11,136 bases of DNA from a bacterium Ga0077546 (lineage in GTDB: Bacteria > Cyanobacteriota > Vampirovibrionia > Obscuribacterales > Obscuribacteraceae), in assembly GCA_001464165.1 (NCBI GenBank), contig LNEX01000359.1, positions 1 to 11,136 of the forward strand, in the 5' to 3' direction. The position numbers were made by a program, and so were the translations under genes. Under the pieces are notes generated by a model. The model ran no database searches and had not been told where the DNA came from. It saw only the letters and a program-made list of their open reading frames with translations. Shown piece by piece: positions 5,039-10,580 of this stretch; position 1 is the stretch's first letter, and each line of letters begins with the position of its first letter.

Positions 5039-5740
5039 ATGAGCGAAAATGAAAACAATGGCACGGCATTGCCTGTTGAGCCAAGAGGTTCAAGCTGGAA
5101 GACGATTCTGTCTTTGGTCTTGATTGCACTGCTGCTAGGTTCGGTTTGGCTCACAAGAACGCCTGAGTTTGCGGTGTTTGAAGCGCGCTTTGCCATGAAA
5201 ACTAAGTCAGTTGATATATTTGAGCGTGCTGTCGATGTCGATAGCGTTGCTCAGAATCTTGTTCGAGACACGGTCTCAACGCCTGTTTCTAACGCGCTTG
5301 GTGGTGGTGCCTTTGGTAATTGGGTGGCCAACAATTTTGCTGCACTCTTTCAGTCAGACCTTGAAGCGGCGATTAAGAGAGAGATTCGCGATTCTGTAGC
5401 CGCTGGTTCACTGGCTGACTCTGCTGGCAACAGTGCTAGTAAGACTGTAGGTACCAGCACTAACTTAGATACCTTGAGCAAGCAGTTGGGTTTTGATCGC
5501 TACCAGTACACCGGTCTGGATTATTTTGCCCGTGAAGCGGTTGGCTCGAACTGGGTACTGACTCTCAATTTTCATGATGACAAAGACCACAACGTCGCGG
5601 TCAAAGTCGAACTGGCAAGGGCGGATGGTTCCTGGTTTTGGCAAGTCGTGCGCTTGAGTAATTTTGCTGATGTCAGTGCTGAGTTGCTCAAAAACAAAGC
5701 TAGCGCGGTTAAAGACAGCCTTGGAGTTGACCAGCCATGA
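5039..5740 (+). CDS. Membrane-anchored DUF2939-like protein
   Basis: A 233-residue protein with GAGGA six bases before the ATG. After a polar N-terminus there is one membrane helix, about residues 20-38 (WKTILSLVLIALLLGSVWL). The region from TPEFAVFEARFAMKTKSVDIF (about 41) and FERAVDVDSVAQNLV (61-75) resembles the start of the DUF2939 family, where a short helix pair follows a membrane anchor. The end, YQYTGLDYFAREAV, then LTLNFHDD, then VAVKVELARADGSWFWQVVR, matches the closing beta-rich part. A Gly/Ser/Asn-rich linker (120-142) lies between. The orientation is probably N-in with the domain outside the cytoplasm. The family has no established biochemical role. The stop overlaps the next start as ATGA, implying translational coupling with the cupin gene. 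Confidence 0.72.
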   Translation: MSENENNGTALPVEPRGSSWKTILSLVLIALLLGSVWLTRTPEFAVFEARFAMKTKSVDIFERAVDVDSVAQNLVRDTVSTPVSNALGGGAFGNWVANNFAALFQSDLEAAIKREIRDSVAAGSLADSAGNSASKTVGTSTNLDTLSKQLGFDRYQYTGLDYFAREAVGSNWVLTLNFHDDKDHNVAVKVELARADGSWFWQVVRLSNFADVSAELLKNKASAVKDSLGVDQP

Positions 5741-6398
5741 AAACTTCGAAAGTCTTGTTGTTCTGCACCGCTGTTTTCTGTTTGTCTTTGACGCTTCCGC
5801 CACAGCAAGCAAAAGCAGATTTCGGTTTCTTGTTAAACCAGGCCAATCCTGCCAGTTGTCGCAGTCTCTTGAGGGGCAGCATGATTGGCTGGGTATTACA
5901 CTCTTTGCCGTTTCGGTATTGTCGCTATTCGCTTTGCTTTCGTTTTATACCCGAAGATCGAAACTGCGGAAAGGTCGAGAATCGCCTGCCTTCAAAACTC
6001 TCCCTGCCATTACAAATTTAGACCAGGCCTTGGAATCGGCGCTCCTTGATAGTAGCGCGGGTATTGCCCATGCTGCCTTAGCAGGAGACGCTGATTTCAG
6101 ATTGCACATCACTCGATTATTGCCGGGTGCCAAGGTGAAGGCTCATCGGCACTTGCAAGGCGAAGAGCTCTATATCATCTCCTCAGGCCATGGCACGCTT
6201 TATACAGGCGCTGTCAGCGAAGCGGGCACAGAAGTTTGGAACGAGCCAGTAGGTGTACAGGCTGGGGATACTTTCTCGATTTCGCCCAGAATGTTGCACC
6301 AGTTGCACAATACTGGAATAACGCCACTGGTTCTTATTTTTGGCTGTCCTGATTCACATCTTTCGAGCGACAGAGAAGTCGTAGCTGACTTCTCATAA
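5737..6398 (+). pseudogene. Signal peptide / TM / cupin protein split by a frameshift
   Basis: The start ATGA overlaps the upstream stop. Residues 1-27 are a clear signal peptide: a basic start, the core VLLFCTAVFCLSLTL, and an AKA cleavage site. Past about base 5838 this frame degrades (SCRSLLRGSMIGWV) and stops at 6021. The frame one base back continues SQSLEGQHDWLGITLFAVSV, a membrane helix, a basic RRSKLRKGR, and a full cupin domain to the TAA at 6396. Cupin motif 1 reads G-5-HRHLQGE-6-G (GAKVKAHRHLQGEELYIISS). Motif 2 is GDTFSISPRMLHQLHN. The two His and Glu of motif 1 and the last His of motif 2 would hold a metal. Joined, the product is about 220 residues. Cupins range from enzymes to sugar-binding sensors, so the substrate is open. 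Decay, sequence error or programmed slippage near GTTAAAC (5832-5838) could explain the split. Confidence 0.75.
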
Positions 6399-6426
6399 CT
6401 ACCAGCAACAGTGAGCTAAATTCACT

Positions 6427-6466
6427 GGTGCCAAATTTTCCAAGGATGGTTTTCCCTAAAGGCGCC
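6427..6466 (+). promoter_or_regulatory. Leader hairpin with an AAGGAT loop before the S1-like gene
   Basis: GGTGCC (6427-6432) pairs with GGCGCC (6461-6466) with one G-T. Inside, CC-AAGGAT-GG (6440-6449) shows the same C-closed AAGGAT hexaloop as at 2500 and 8962, supported by AAA/TTT pairing below a bulge. It lies about 50-90 bases before the ATG at 6516, whose ribosome site TTTTGGAG also contains GGA. Paired upstream-loop and Shine-Dalgarno GGA sites are the usual CsrA/RsmA repression layout. The flanking AC/GT of the best sites is absent here. Confidence 0.4.
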
Positions 6467-6515
6467 ACTGCCAAGCATTGGAGCCGAACTTATTCAATAA
6501 TTTTGGAGACTAGCC

Positions 6516-7061
6516 ATGAACAATCAAACTAGCAACAGTCAAGCAAACAACAATCAAGCAAACAACAATCTGCCTGTTCAAGGCACCATTAGAGCCAAAC
6601 TGAATGAAGGTTTTGCCCTGCGGCTAACTAGCAATGAAACCTGTTTCGTGCCCATTGGTCAGCTGGCTGGATACTGCGATGCTGAGCGCTTCGACCGCTA
6701 TGACGCCTTGAATATTGGGGACGTTATGGATGTAATTGTGGGAACAGCCTCGAGAAGACCAATCGCTAGCGAAATCAAGGCAATGGAGTACAACGCTGAA
6801 ATGGGACTGACTCGGGGTACTCAAGTCGAGTTTTTTGTCGTGACATTGTCTGAAGATGGTGTCGCTGTGCGACTTTTGTCACCGGTCTGTGCCAAGGGCG
6901 TGTCGGCCTATATCCACAGAAGTCGGCTGAGTCAGGAGAGCTATGAGACTTTGTTGCATGACAGCAAACGTTGCTTAGAAGAGCGCGTTGGTCATGGTGC
7001 GACGGTGGCAAGCATTAGACGCAATGAGAAACAACGGTTGAGCATAAAGCTGGCCGTTTAG
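6516..7061 (+). CDS. Protein with two S1-like (OB-fold) domains
   Basis: A 181-residue protein with GGAG seven bases before its ATG. Residues 1-19 are an Asn/Gln-rich tail (SQANNNQANNN) made by a tandem DNA repeat. Residues 21-78 follow an S1 repeat: VQGTIRAKLNEGFALRL, then ETCFVPIGQLAG, then the closing strand LNIGDVMDVIV. Residues 99-180 look like a second one: TRGTQVEFFVVTLSEDGVAVR, then AYIHRSRLS, then VGHGATVASIRRNEKQRLSIK. The S1 fold usually binds single-stranded RNA, as in ribosomal protein S1, PNPase and translation factors. The FVP.GQL and YIHRSRLS strand-turn signatures are retained, though basic and aromatic binding residues are fewer than in the classical domain. An RNA-binding or translation-related role is a fair inference. 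It sits next to genes with structured leaders, so it could act on them. Confidence 0.65.
   Translation: MNNQTSNSQANNNQANNNLPVQGTIRAKLNEGFALRLTSNETCFVPIGQLAGYCDAERFDRYDALNIGDVMDVIVGTASRRPIASEIKAMEYNAEMGLTRGTQVEFFVVTLSEDGVAVRLLSPVCAKGVSAYIHRSRLSQESYETLLHDSKRCLEERVGHGATVASIRRNEKQRLSIKLAV
6540..6569 (+). repeat. Tandem 15-base repeat inside the S1-like gene
   Basis: CAAGCAAACAACAAT occurs twice in a row (6540-6554 and 6555-6569), in frame, encoding the doubled QANNN unit of the Asn/Gln-rich N-terminus. Copy number could vary by slippage without changing the reading frame. Confidence 0.85.
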
Positions 7062-7096
7062 AAAGCTTCTCAGAAAACCCTGCGAAAACTAATTTG

Positions 7097-7143
7097 ATTG
7101 CCTGCAGGGCGGTCAACGAATCAACTTATCTAGAGAGAAACAG
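7097..7143 (+). promoter_or_regulatory. Leader hairpin shared with the 1139 paralogue
   Basis: ATTGCC (7097-7102) pairs with GGCGGT (7108-7113) through four standard and two wobble pairs, around TGCAG. CAACGAATCAACTTATC and TAGAGAGAAACAG then run to the ATG at 7144. Compared with the 1139 leader, stem pairs differ but remain compatible and the downstream single strand is nearly identical, so the structure appears to be conserved. Confidence 0.5.
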
Positions 7144-7578
7144 ATGAAAACTATTATTTCACTAAACAACGGTCGTTCTAAGGTTCTTCATGGTCGCTTT
7201 GGCGGTTACGAGAAGGGCAGAAATCTTCATGACGAGTATCCTACACGCACTCAAATGTGCGAAAAGCAGCTGGATCAGCTAGCAGAGTTGGAAGTTGCTG
7301 CGTGCAAAGATAATCTGCCCATGCTTCATGCTGAGTCGTTGCACCCACACGACCTCGGTCTGCCCGACTTGTCGCTGGTGCGCGCACGATTGGCTGAAGG
7401 TGATTTCCGTTGCGGCATAACGGAAGTATTGCATGGAGCCCTCGGTGTCTCTCAATTTCGTACCAATCGCATTCATTTTGCAGTGCCTGGTCACCACCGC
7501 AATAGTCGTGGCAAGCGTCTGGTGCTTCAACTGGAGTTGGACGAAAGTGGTGCGATTATTGCTGCTCACTACGGCTAA
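7144..7578 (+). CDS. Orphan protein, paralogue of the 1139 gene
   Basis: A 144-residue soluble protein, aligned end to end with the 152-residue copy at 1139. Shared blocks are MKTII..NNGRSKV.HGRFGG (1-21), LHPHDLGLP.LSLVR.RL.EGD (66-87), RCGITEVLHGALGV.QF (89-105), and the end RLVL...E.G.I.AAHYG. The Ser/Arg-rich linker of the other copy is shorter here (PGHHRNSRGK). Conserved His67, His69, Asp70, Arg89, Cys90, Glu94 and His97 could be functional, but no known motif fits. The leader is shared too, so gene and control region were copied as a unit. A two-helix membrane protein again follows (7636), across a hairpin. Function unknown. Confidence 0.82.
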   Translation: MKTIISLNNGRSKVLHGRFGGYEKGRNLHDEYPTRTQMCEKQLDQLAELEVAACKDNLPMLHAESLHPHDLGLPDLSLVRARLAEGDFRCGITEVLHGALGVSQFRTNRIHFAVPGHHRNSRGKRLVLQLELDESGAIIAAHYG

Positions 7579-7598
7579 ACATAGCCATTTTCACTTTT

Positions 7599-7614
7599 GG
7601 GTTGTTTGCAACCC
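7599..7614 (+). terminator. Small hairpin between the orphan gene and the membrane gene
   Basis: GGGTTG (7599-7604) and CAACCC (7609-7614) form six perfect pairs around TTTG, 20 bases after the stop at 7578. No T run follows. It is more likely an mRNA-stabilising or attenuating hairpin than a true terminator. Confidence 0.35.
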
Positions 7615-7635
7615 CTTAAATAACTTGGAGATTTT

Positions 7636-7854
7636 ATGTACATAGATCCGGTGGCTATACTGGTTTTACTGGTGCTTGCTTTAGTAGTTCGGCAAGTGTT
7701 TTATCGAGTTACTCGTTGGTTTTCTAGCTTGATCATCTTTTTCTTGATCATGGCGGTGCTTATGCCTCATCAAACCAAAGGTTTGCTTGGCGGTGTTTTT
7801 GCGCTTTTGCGTGAGGCTTTTTACCGCATACTCTATGTGCTCGGCTGGAGCTAG
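7636..7854 (+). CDS. Small membrane protein
   Basis: A 72-residue, strongly hydrophobic protein with GGAG (7627-7630) before the ATG. Helix 1 spans about residues 5-22 (PVAILVLLVLALVVRQVF) and helix 2 about 30-45 (SSLIIFFLIMAVLMP). A basic stretch (YRVTRW) lies between, suggesting that loop faces the cytoplasm. The last part (GLLGGVFALLREAFYRILYVL) is an amphipathic or third membrane segment. It stands in the same position relative to the 7144 gene as the 1634 protein does to its paralogue, although the sequences are not clearly related. A partner role at the membrane is inferred from that repeated arrangement only. Confidence 0.7.
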   Translation: MYIDPVAILVLLVLALVVRQVFYRVTRWFSSLIIFFLIMAVLMPHQTKGLLGGVFALLREAFYRILYVLGWS

Positions 7855-7927
7855 TATTGGCGCATTGAGCTTGTCTTGATTGCTCGTTTGAAAATTTGTC
7901 TGGAATGTGTTTCAGATAGATTTTCCC

Positions 7928-8022
7928 AATTGCTGTTATTGGATGTATCGGCACTAAATCTTTTGACCCGGTTGAAGGAACGGATGTATTCCTGATACTG
8001 GGTTTTGTTTTGAGGAATTACC
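7928..8022 (+). promoter_or_regulatory. Conserved 95-base leader, copy A
   Basis: Begins AATTGCTGTTATTGGATGTA and runs to the ATG at 8023. Roughly 80 of 95 positions equal copy B at 8413, with no gaps. ACCCGG (7966-7971) pairs with CTGGGT (7998-8003). Inside, AGGAA (7976-7980) pairs with TTCCT (7989-7993) around CGGATGTA. Two GGATGT motifs occur. TTTTGAGGAATTACC provides the ribosome site. The element may include the promoter as well as an RNA structure. Confidence 0.6.
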
Positions 8023-8379
8023 ATGAACGTTACCCTTACTATGGATGTCGCTCGTATACATGCTCTTGTTGTTGAGAAAGTAACAAAGGAAGGATTTATC
8101 TTTGTTGATGCGCTTCTGCAATGCGCTTCCAGCGACTCAGATTACTATCTCTCGGCAAAGTGCAATTTGCGCACACCGCAGGGAGACGATGTCACTGCTT
8201 CTGTCACTAATGGCGATATTCGGAAAATAATTTTTGAGCATTTAACTGCTATTGGTTACGGCTTCCTTGACTATGAGGTTAGTCCTAATAGTCCGATGAT
8301 TGATGGCGAGCCTACTGATAGCTTTGTGGTGCATGTGTCTGGAATAACTATAGATAACTCTGCTGCTCCGAATACTTAG
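8023..8379 (+). CDS. Orphan 118-residue protein, tandem copy A
   Basis: A soluble 118-residue protein starting 8 bases after GAGGA. It aligns with the next protein, of exactly the same length, over MNVTLT...ARI, EGF.F.D, C....SDYYLSAKCNL, GD.V.AS, and the helix IRKIIFEHLTAIGYGF followed by an acidic end. The pattern of a helix, several strands and a second helix suggests a small alpha+beta fold. No signal peptide, metal site or catalytic motif is visible. The gene ends 128 bases before copy B, and this gap holds copy B's leader. Conservation is clear, function unknown. Confidence 0.78.
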   Translation: MNVTLTMDVARIHALVVEKVTKEGFIFVDALLQCASSDSDYYLSAKCNLRTPQGDDVTASVTNGDIRKIIFEHLTAIGYGFLDYEVSPNSPMIDGEPTDSFVVHVSGITIDNSAAPNT

Positions 8380-8412
8380 TCGGCAGAGTCTCTAGTCCAG
8401 CGTATTTATCTA

Positions 8413-8507
8413 AATTGCTGTTACTGGATGTATCGGCACTAAATTTTATTACCCAGCGGAAGAAACGGACGCAATCTTGATACTGGGTTTAGTTTTGAGG
8501 AAGTACC
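8413..8507 (+). promoter_or_regulatory. Conserved 95-base leader, copy B
   Basis: Offset from copy A by exactly 485 bases. The outer stem is ACCCAG (8451-8456) with CTGGGT (8483-8488), perfectly paired; the matching A-T pair is G-T in copy A. The inner stem shifts to AAGA/TCTT around a loop containing CGGACG. One GGATGT (8425-8430) is kept. GTATCGGCAC (8430-8439) is shared with copy A, and its first nine bases recur at 8885 before the 9054 gene. TTTTGAGGAAGTACC leads to the ATG. Confidence 0.6.
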
Positions 8508-8864
8508 ATGAACGTTACCCTTACCTTAGGCGCTGCTCGTATTCAAAGACTAATTTTTGACGAGGCGGCAACAACTGGCTTTACTTTCAAAGATGGTCAT
8601 GTTGAATGTTTTGCCAAAGATTGTAGTGTCTACTTAAAAGCAACTTGCACTCTGTTGGCACATGGCGGTGATGAAGTGATAGCTTCGTTTAATCACAATG
8701 AAGTTACTGCTCTCATCTGTGATCACTTAACAGGCCTTGGTTACACGTTTGACAAACCTCTAGAGATACTGCCTTTTGAGCCACTGGCTGAAGACGGTGC
8801 TTGTAGCTTATTTGAAGTCAAAGTGTGGAGAATAGCTTTAGCCAAGACTGACAGTAATCAGTAG
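8508..8864 (+). CDS. Orphan 118-residue protein, tandem copy B
   Basis: Paralogue of the 8023 product with identical length. Shared features: MNVTLT at the N-terminus, ARI at 10-12, GFTF.D, C....VYLKATCTL, GDEVIAS, and ICDHLTGLGYTF. The C-terminal third has diverged (EPLAEDGACSLFEVKVWRIAL), although its strand spacing is alike. The proteins differ far more than their leaders. This suggests either strong selection on the leader or recent conversion of the leader region. No recognisable family; soluble. Confidence 0.78.
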   Translation: MNVTLTLGAARIQRLIFDEAATTGFTFKDGHVECFAKDCSVYLKATCTLLAHGGDEVIASFNHNEVTALICDHLTGLGYTFDKPLEILPFEPLAEDGACSLFEVKVWRIALAKTDSNQ

Positions 8865-8929
8865 TATCGCTGCTAAACAAGCTGGTATCGGCATGATTGA
8901 AGCTAAGCTGATTGGTTGCTAGAAGCTTC

Positions 8930-8975
8930 TTTGATCGAAATCAAATAATAATAGCTACCACAAGGATGTGGTGGC
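8930..8975 (+). promoter_or_regulatory. Double stem-loop with a perfect CsrA-like site, leader of 9054
   Basis: Stem 1: TTTGAT (8930-8935) with ATCAAA (8940-8945), loop CGAA. Stem 2: GCTACCAC (8954-8961) with GTGGTGGC (8968-8975, one G-T), loop AAGGAT. The core ACAAGGATGT equals the CsrA SELEX consensus and presents GGA in a hexaloop. The ribosome site TTTTGGAG (9040-9047) offers a second GGA about 75 bases on, a layout known from CsrA-repressed messages. GTATCGGCA (8885-8893) recurs from the two upstream leaders. Confidence 0.55.
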
Positions 8976-9053
8976 ATCTGGAATTGGTTTTTCGTTGTCG
9001 CTCTGAAGGCTTCTTCAGCGCGAATCTTAATTATTGATATTTTGGAGTACTTT

Positions 9054-9830
9054 ATGAAAACTTATACATTTAATAATGGCCATTTGGAAAGCGGTATCTT
9101 AGTTACTGAGAAAACAACTCAGGCTAACCTTGGCGATTTTCTGGCCTGTGGTAACTGTGTTGACTTCTCGATTTTTTATCCCGAACGAATTGTTCCTCAG
9201 TCGAGCAGCCAAGCATTTGCTTTTGGGTTCAATCAGACCTCGCTGGTAACTATAGTTGATCAATATGCTTCATCGGATGGTTCTGCTTTTTGCTTGCTTA
9301 AACATGTTGACGCTGACTCCATTAAGGTCACTTGTCAGGCTTATGTGCTGGCTGTTTCTACCGACCCTGATATTGAATCCAACGTATCTTTAATTCGCAT
9401 AAGCGAAGGTGGTTACATCGAGCTTTGTGAAAAAGTTACTGCCCTCGGCGACATGTTGCCGGTCTGGAAAATTTATAACTCGATGGGGGTTCTTTATTGT
9501 CAGCGCTTACATTGGGATGCTCCCTGGAGAGTTGATGGACAGTATCTCTTCGCTCGTCTAGATGCCGCCTCATTGGTTCGCATTTCTCTTGATTTTTTGA
9601 ATCATAATTCGGTAGAAAGTAAATTGGAGCTGCTAAGTGACAGAGGCTGGGTGCAGATTGCTGCAAGATGGCAGACTCCTGATTACGAGTTTCTCAAAGG
9701 GAACGGCTCAGAGCACCATTGCATCAATAAGTCGCGTATGGCGGCACGCTGTGCCTTAGCTAGAGAACTGACGCAACACGCGGCATTTCTTTATCAAGGC
9801 CGCCTGAGCGATCCGAGCGTTCCTTTATGA
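9054..9830 (+). CDS. Orphan 258-residue protein
   Basis: The start is taken at the ATG at 9054, six bases after GGAG (9044-9047); an in-frame TTG at 9042 precedes that ribosome site and is unlikely. The N-terminus MKTYTFNNG echoes the MKTII..NNG start of the 1139 and 7144 proteins, but similarity ends there. The sequence is a run of short beta-like strands (SIFYPERIV, AFAFGFNQTSLVTIVDQY, IKVTCQAYVLAVS, GYIELCEKV) with several Cys and Trp. It ends in a helical tail (KSRMAARCALARELTQHAAF). No signal peptide or membrane helix. The stop overlaps a further ATG (ATGA, 9827-9830). Probably a cytoplasmic beta-rich protein; family not recognised. Confidence 0.75.
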   Translation: MKTYTFNNGHLESGILVTEKTTQANLGDFLACGNCVDFSIFYPERIVPQSSSQAFAFGFNQTSLVTIVDQYASSDGSAFCLLKHVDADSIKVTCQAYVLAVSTDPDIESNVSLIRISEGGYIELCEKVTALGDMLPVWKIYNSMGVLYCQRLHWDAPWRVDGQYLFARLDAASLVRISLDFLNHNSVESKLELLSDRGWVQIAARWQTPDYEFLKGNGSEHHCINKSRMAARCALARELTQHAAFLYQGRLSDPSVPL

Positions 9831-9904
9831 ATGCCATTCTGGAGAGCAAAGGTGGTTTTGCTCTACATGAGCAGTGGTCTTTTGACGAGATCTGGCCAGC
9901 ATGA
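9827..9904 (+). CDS. Micro-ORF overlapping the 9054 gene (25 residues)
   Basis: ATGA at 9827-9830 joins the stop of the 258-residue protein to a 25-codon frame, MNAILESKGGFALHEQWSFD and so on, ending at TGA 9902-9904. That stop again overlaps an ATG. Coupled re-initiation could translate it without its own ribosome site. A perfect eight-pair hairpin lies inside it (9843-9864), so it may be 3' UTR structure instead. Confidence 0.3.
   Translation: MNAILESKGGFALHEQWSFDEIWPA
9843..9864 (+). terminator. Perfect 8-pair hairpin after the 9054 gene
   Basis: AGAGCAAA (9843-9850) and TTTGCTCT (9857-9864) pair completely around GGTGGT, 12 bases past the stop. ACATGAGC follows, with no T run. Likely a message-stabilising or pausing hairpin; a terminator only in the loose sense. 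Confidence 0.4.
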
Positions 9905-10017
9905 GCTTTAGTCCCATTGATTGTTTGCCAGTACTGGAATGGTTACTCGCCCCAGTAGCTAGAAAGCTAGCTGGAGCAGGCGTTTCGTTTGAATTGAAAT
10001 TGAGGAATTATTTATGA
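9901..10017 (+). CDS. Micro-ORF in an ATGA chain (38 residues)
   Basis: Starts in the ATGA at 9901-9904 and ends in the ATGA at 10014-10017, so it overlaps both neighbours. The product MSFSPIDCLPVLEWLLAPVA, then RKLAGAGVSFELKLRNYL, is a plausible small amphipathic peptide. Its last codons carry the TTGAGGAAT ribosome site of the next gene. A long hairpin (9948-9982) lies within it. Translation is possible but unproven. Confidence 0.35.
   Translation: MSFSPIDCLPVLEWLLAPVARKLAGAGVSFELKLRNYL
9948..9982 (+). terminator. Long hairpin followed by a T-rich tail
   Basis: CGCC (9948-9951) pairs with GGCG (9979-9982), CCAG (9952-9955) with CTGG (9971-9974), and TAGCT (9956-9960) with AGCTA (9965-9969) around AGAA. 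A G and an AGCA bulge lie on the right arm. TTTCGTTTG follows at once. It looks like an intrinsic terminator or attenuator sitting 31 bases before the 43-residue gene at 10014. Confidence 0.5.
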
Positions 10018-10145
10018 ATTTGATAGAAAAAAGAGCTGATGATGACCCGGTGTTACATCAGCTTGATCAGGCCCCTGCTGAAGATGTGGAGACGCGCAGT
10101 CAGCGTCTGTTTGGCAAGGTTGTGCAGCTCAATGCACAGGTCTAG
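10014..10145 (+). CDS. Small 43-residue protein
   Basis: ATG at 10014 behind TTGAGGAATTATTT, the same type of start box as at 2058, 8023 and 8508. The product starts MNLIEKRADDDPVLHQLDQA and ends RLFGKVVQLNAQV. It is acidic in the first half and amphipathic-helical at the end, with no membrane segment. The strong ribosome site makes it more credible than the two micro-ORFs before it. It may be an accessory peptide of the 9054 protein, with which it is linked by overlaps. No family recognised. Confidence 0.5.
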   Translation: MNLIEKRADDDPVLHQLDQAPAEDVETRSQRLFGKVVQLNAQV

Positions 10146-10151
10146 TGCCGC

Positions 10152-10198
10152 TAGCCTTGATGGTAATCATCCAGTACCAACACTATGACTTAAGGCTA
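10152..10198. repeat. Seven-base inverted repeat before the 10262 gene
   Basis: TAGCCTT (10152-10158) and AAGGCTA (10192-10198) are perfect inverted arms, with GATG-GTAAT-CATC (10159-10171) as a small inner hairpin. The element lies 64 bases before the next start codon. It could fold in the leader or bind a protein. Support is modest. Confidence 0.3.
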
Positions 10199-10261
10199 AA
10201 TCTAGTCATCGTCATACTGCTAAATAATTTGCACGTCAACTGAATCAACGGAGAAATACCA

Positions 10262-10522
10262 ATGAACAAAAATGACTTAGGAAACAACTTGTACAACAGT
10301 CAAGCAGTCAATCAGGCGCCCTTTGCCGATTTTTCGGATAGCGGTGAACTAGGTGTACAAAAAGCTGATGAAGGAGTGCATGACGGCTTAAATGAAGGAC
10401 TAATTGATACGGTTGTGATTGCGCCAGCACTTCATCCAAGTGATTGGGATGACGATCAAAATCAGTTAATCGGGTCTCTTACTAGTATGTTTTTCGGAAC
10501 TTCTTTGGTCGAACTTCGGTAA
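10262..10522 (+). CDS. Acidic 86-residue protein
   Basis: ATG follows CGGAGAAATACCA with GGAG at a normal distance. The leader GTCAACTGAATCAAC resembles the GTCAACGAATCAAC of the 7144 leader. The product is polar and acidic: an Asn/Gln-rich start (NKNDLGNNLYNSQAVNQ), an Asp/Glu-rich middle (FSDSGELGVQKADEGVHDG), then a short hydrophobic strand (IDTVVIAPAL) and SDWDDDQNQLIGSLTSMFFG. The DWDD motif matches the start of the fragment at 1-210. No membrane helix, no known domain. The shortness relative to that fragment leaves open that this copy is truncated. Function unknown. Confidence 0.6.
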   Translation: MNKNDLGNNLYNSQAVNQAPFADFSDSGELGVQKADEGVHDGLNEGLIDTVVIAPALHPSDWDDDQNQLIGSLTSMFFGTSLVELR

Positions 10523-10580
10523 CCATAAGCTGATCTAAGAATTCAAACAGTCGCTGCAATTTTGTGGAGGCATTTTTTAC

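Noticed and set aside
5465..5812. - strand frames across the DUF2939-like/cupin junction
   Set aside because: Antisense to a conserved-looking gene and a signal peptide; no ribosome site and no family features.
9831..9911. In-frame read-through extension of the 258-residue protein past its TGA
   Set aside because: The extension lacks natural composition and the competing frame from the ATGA overlap looks more protein-like; no recoding element is evident.
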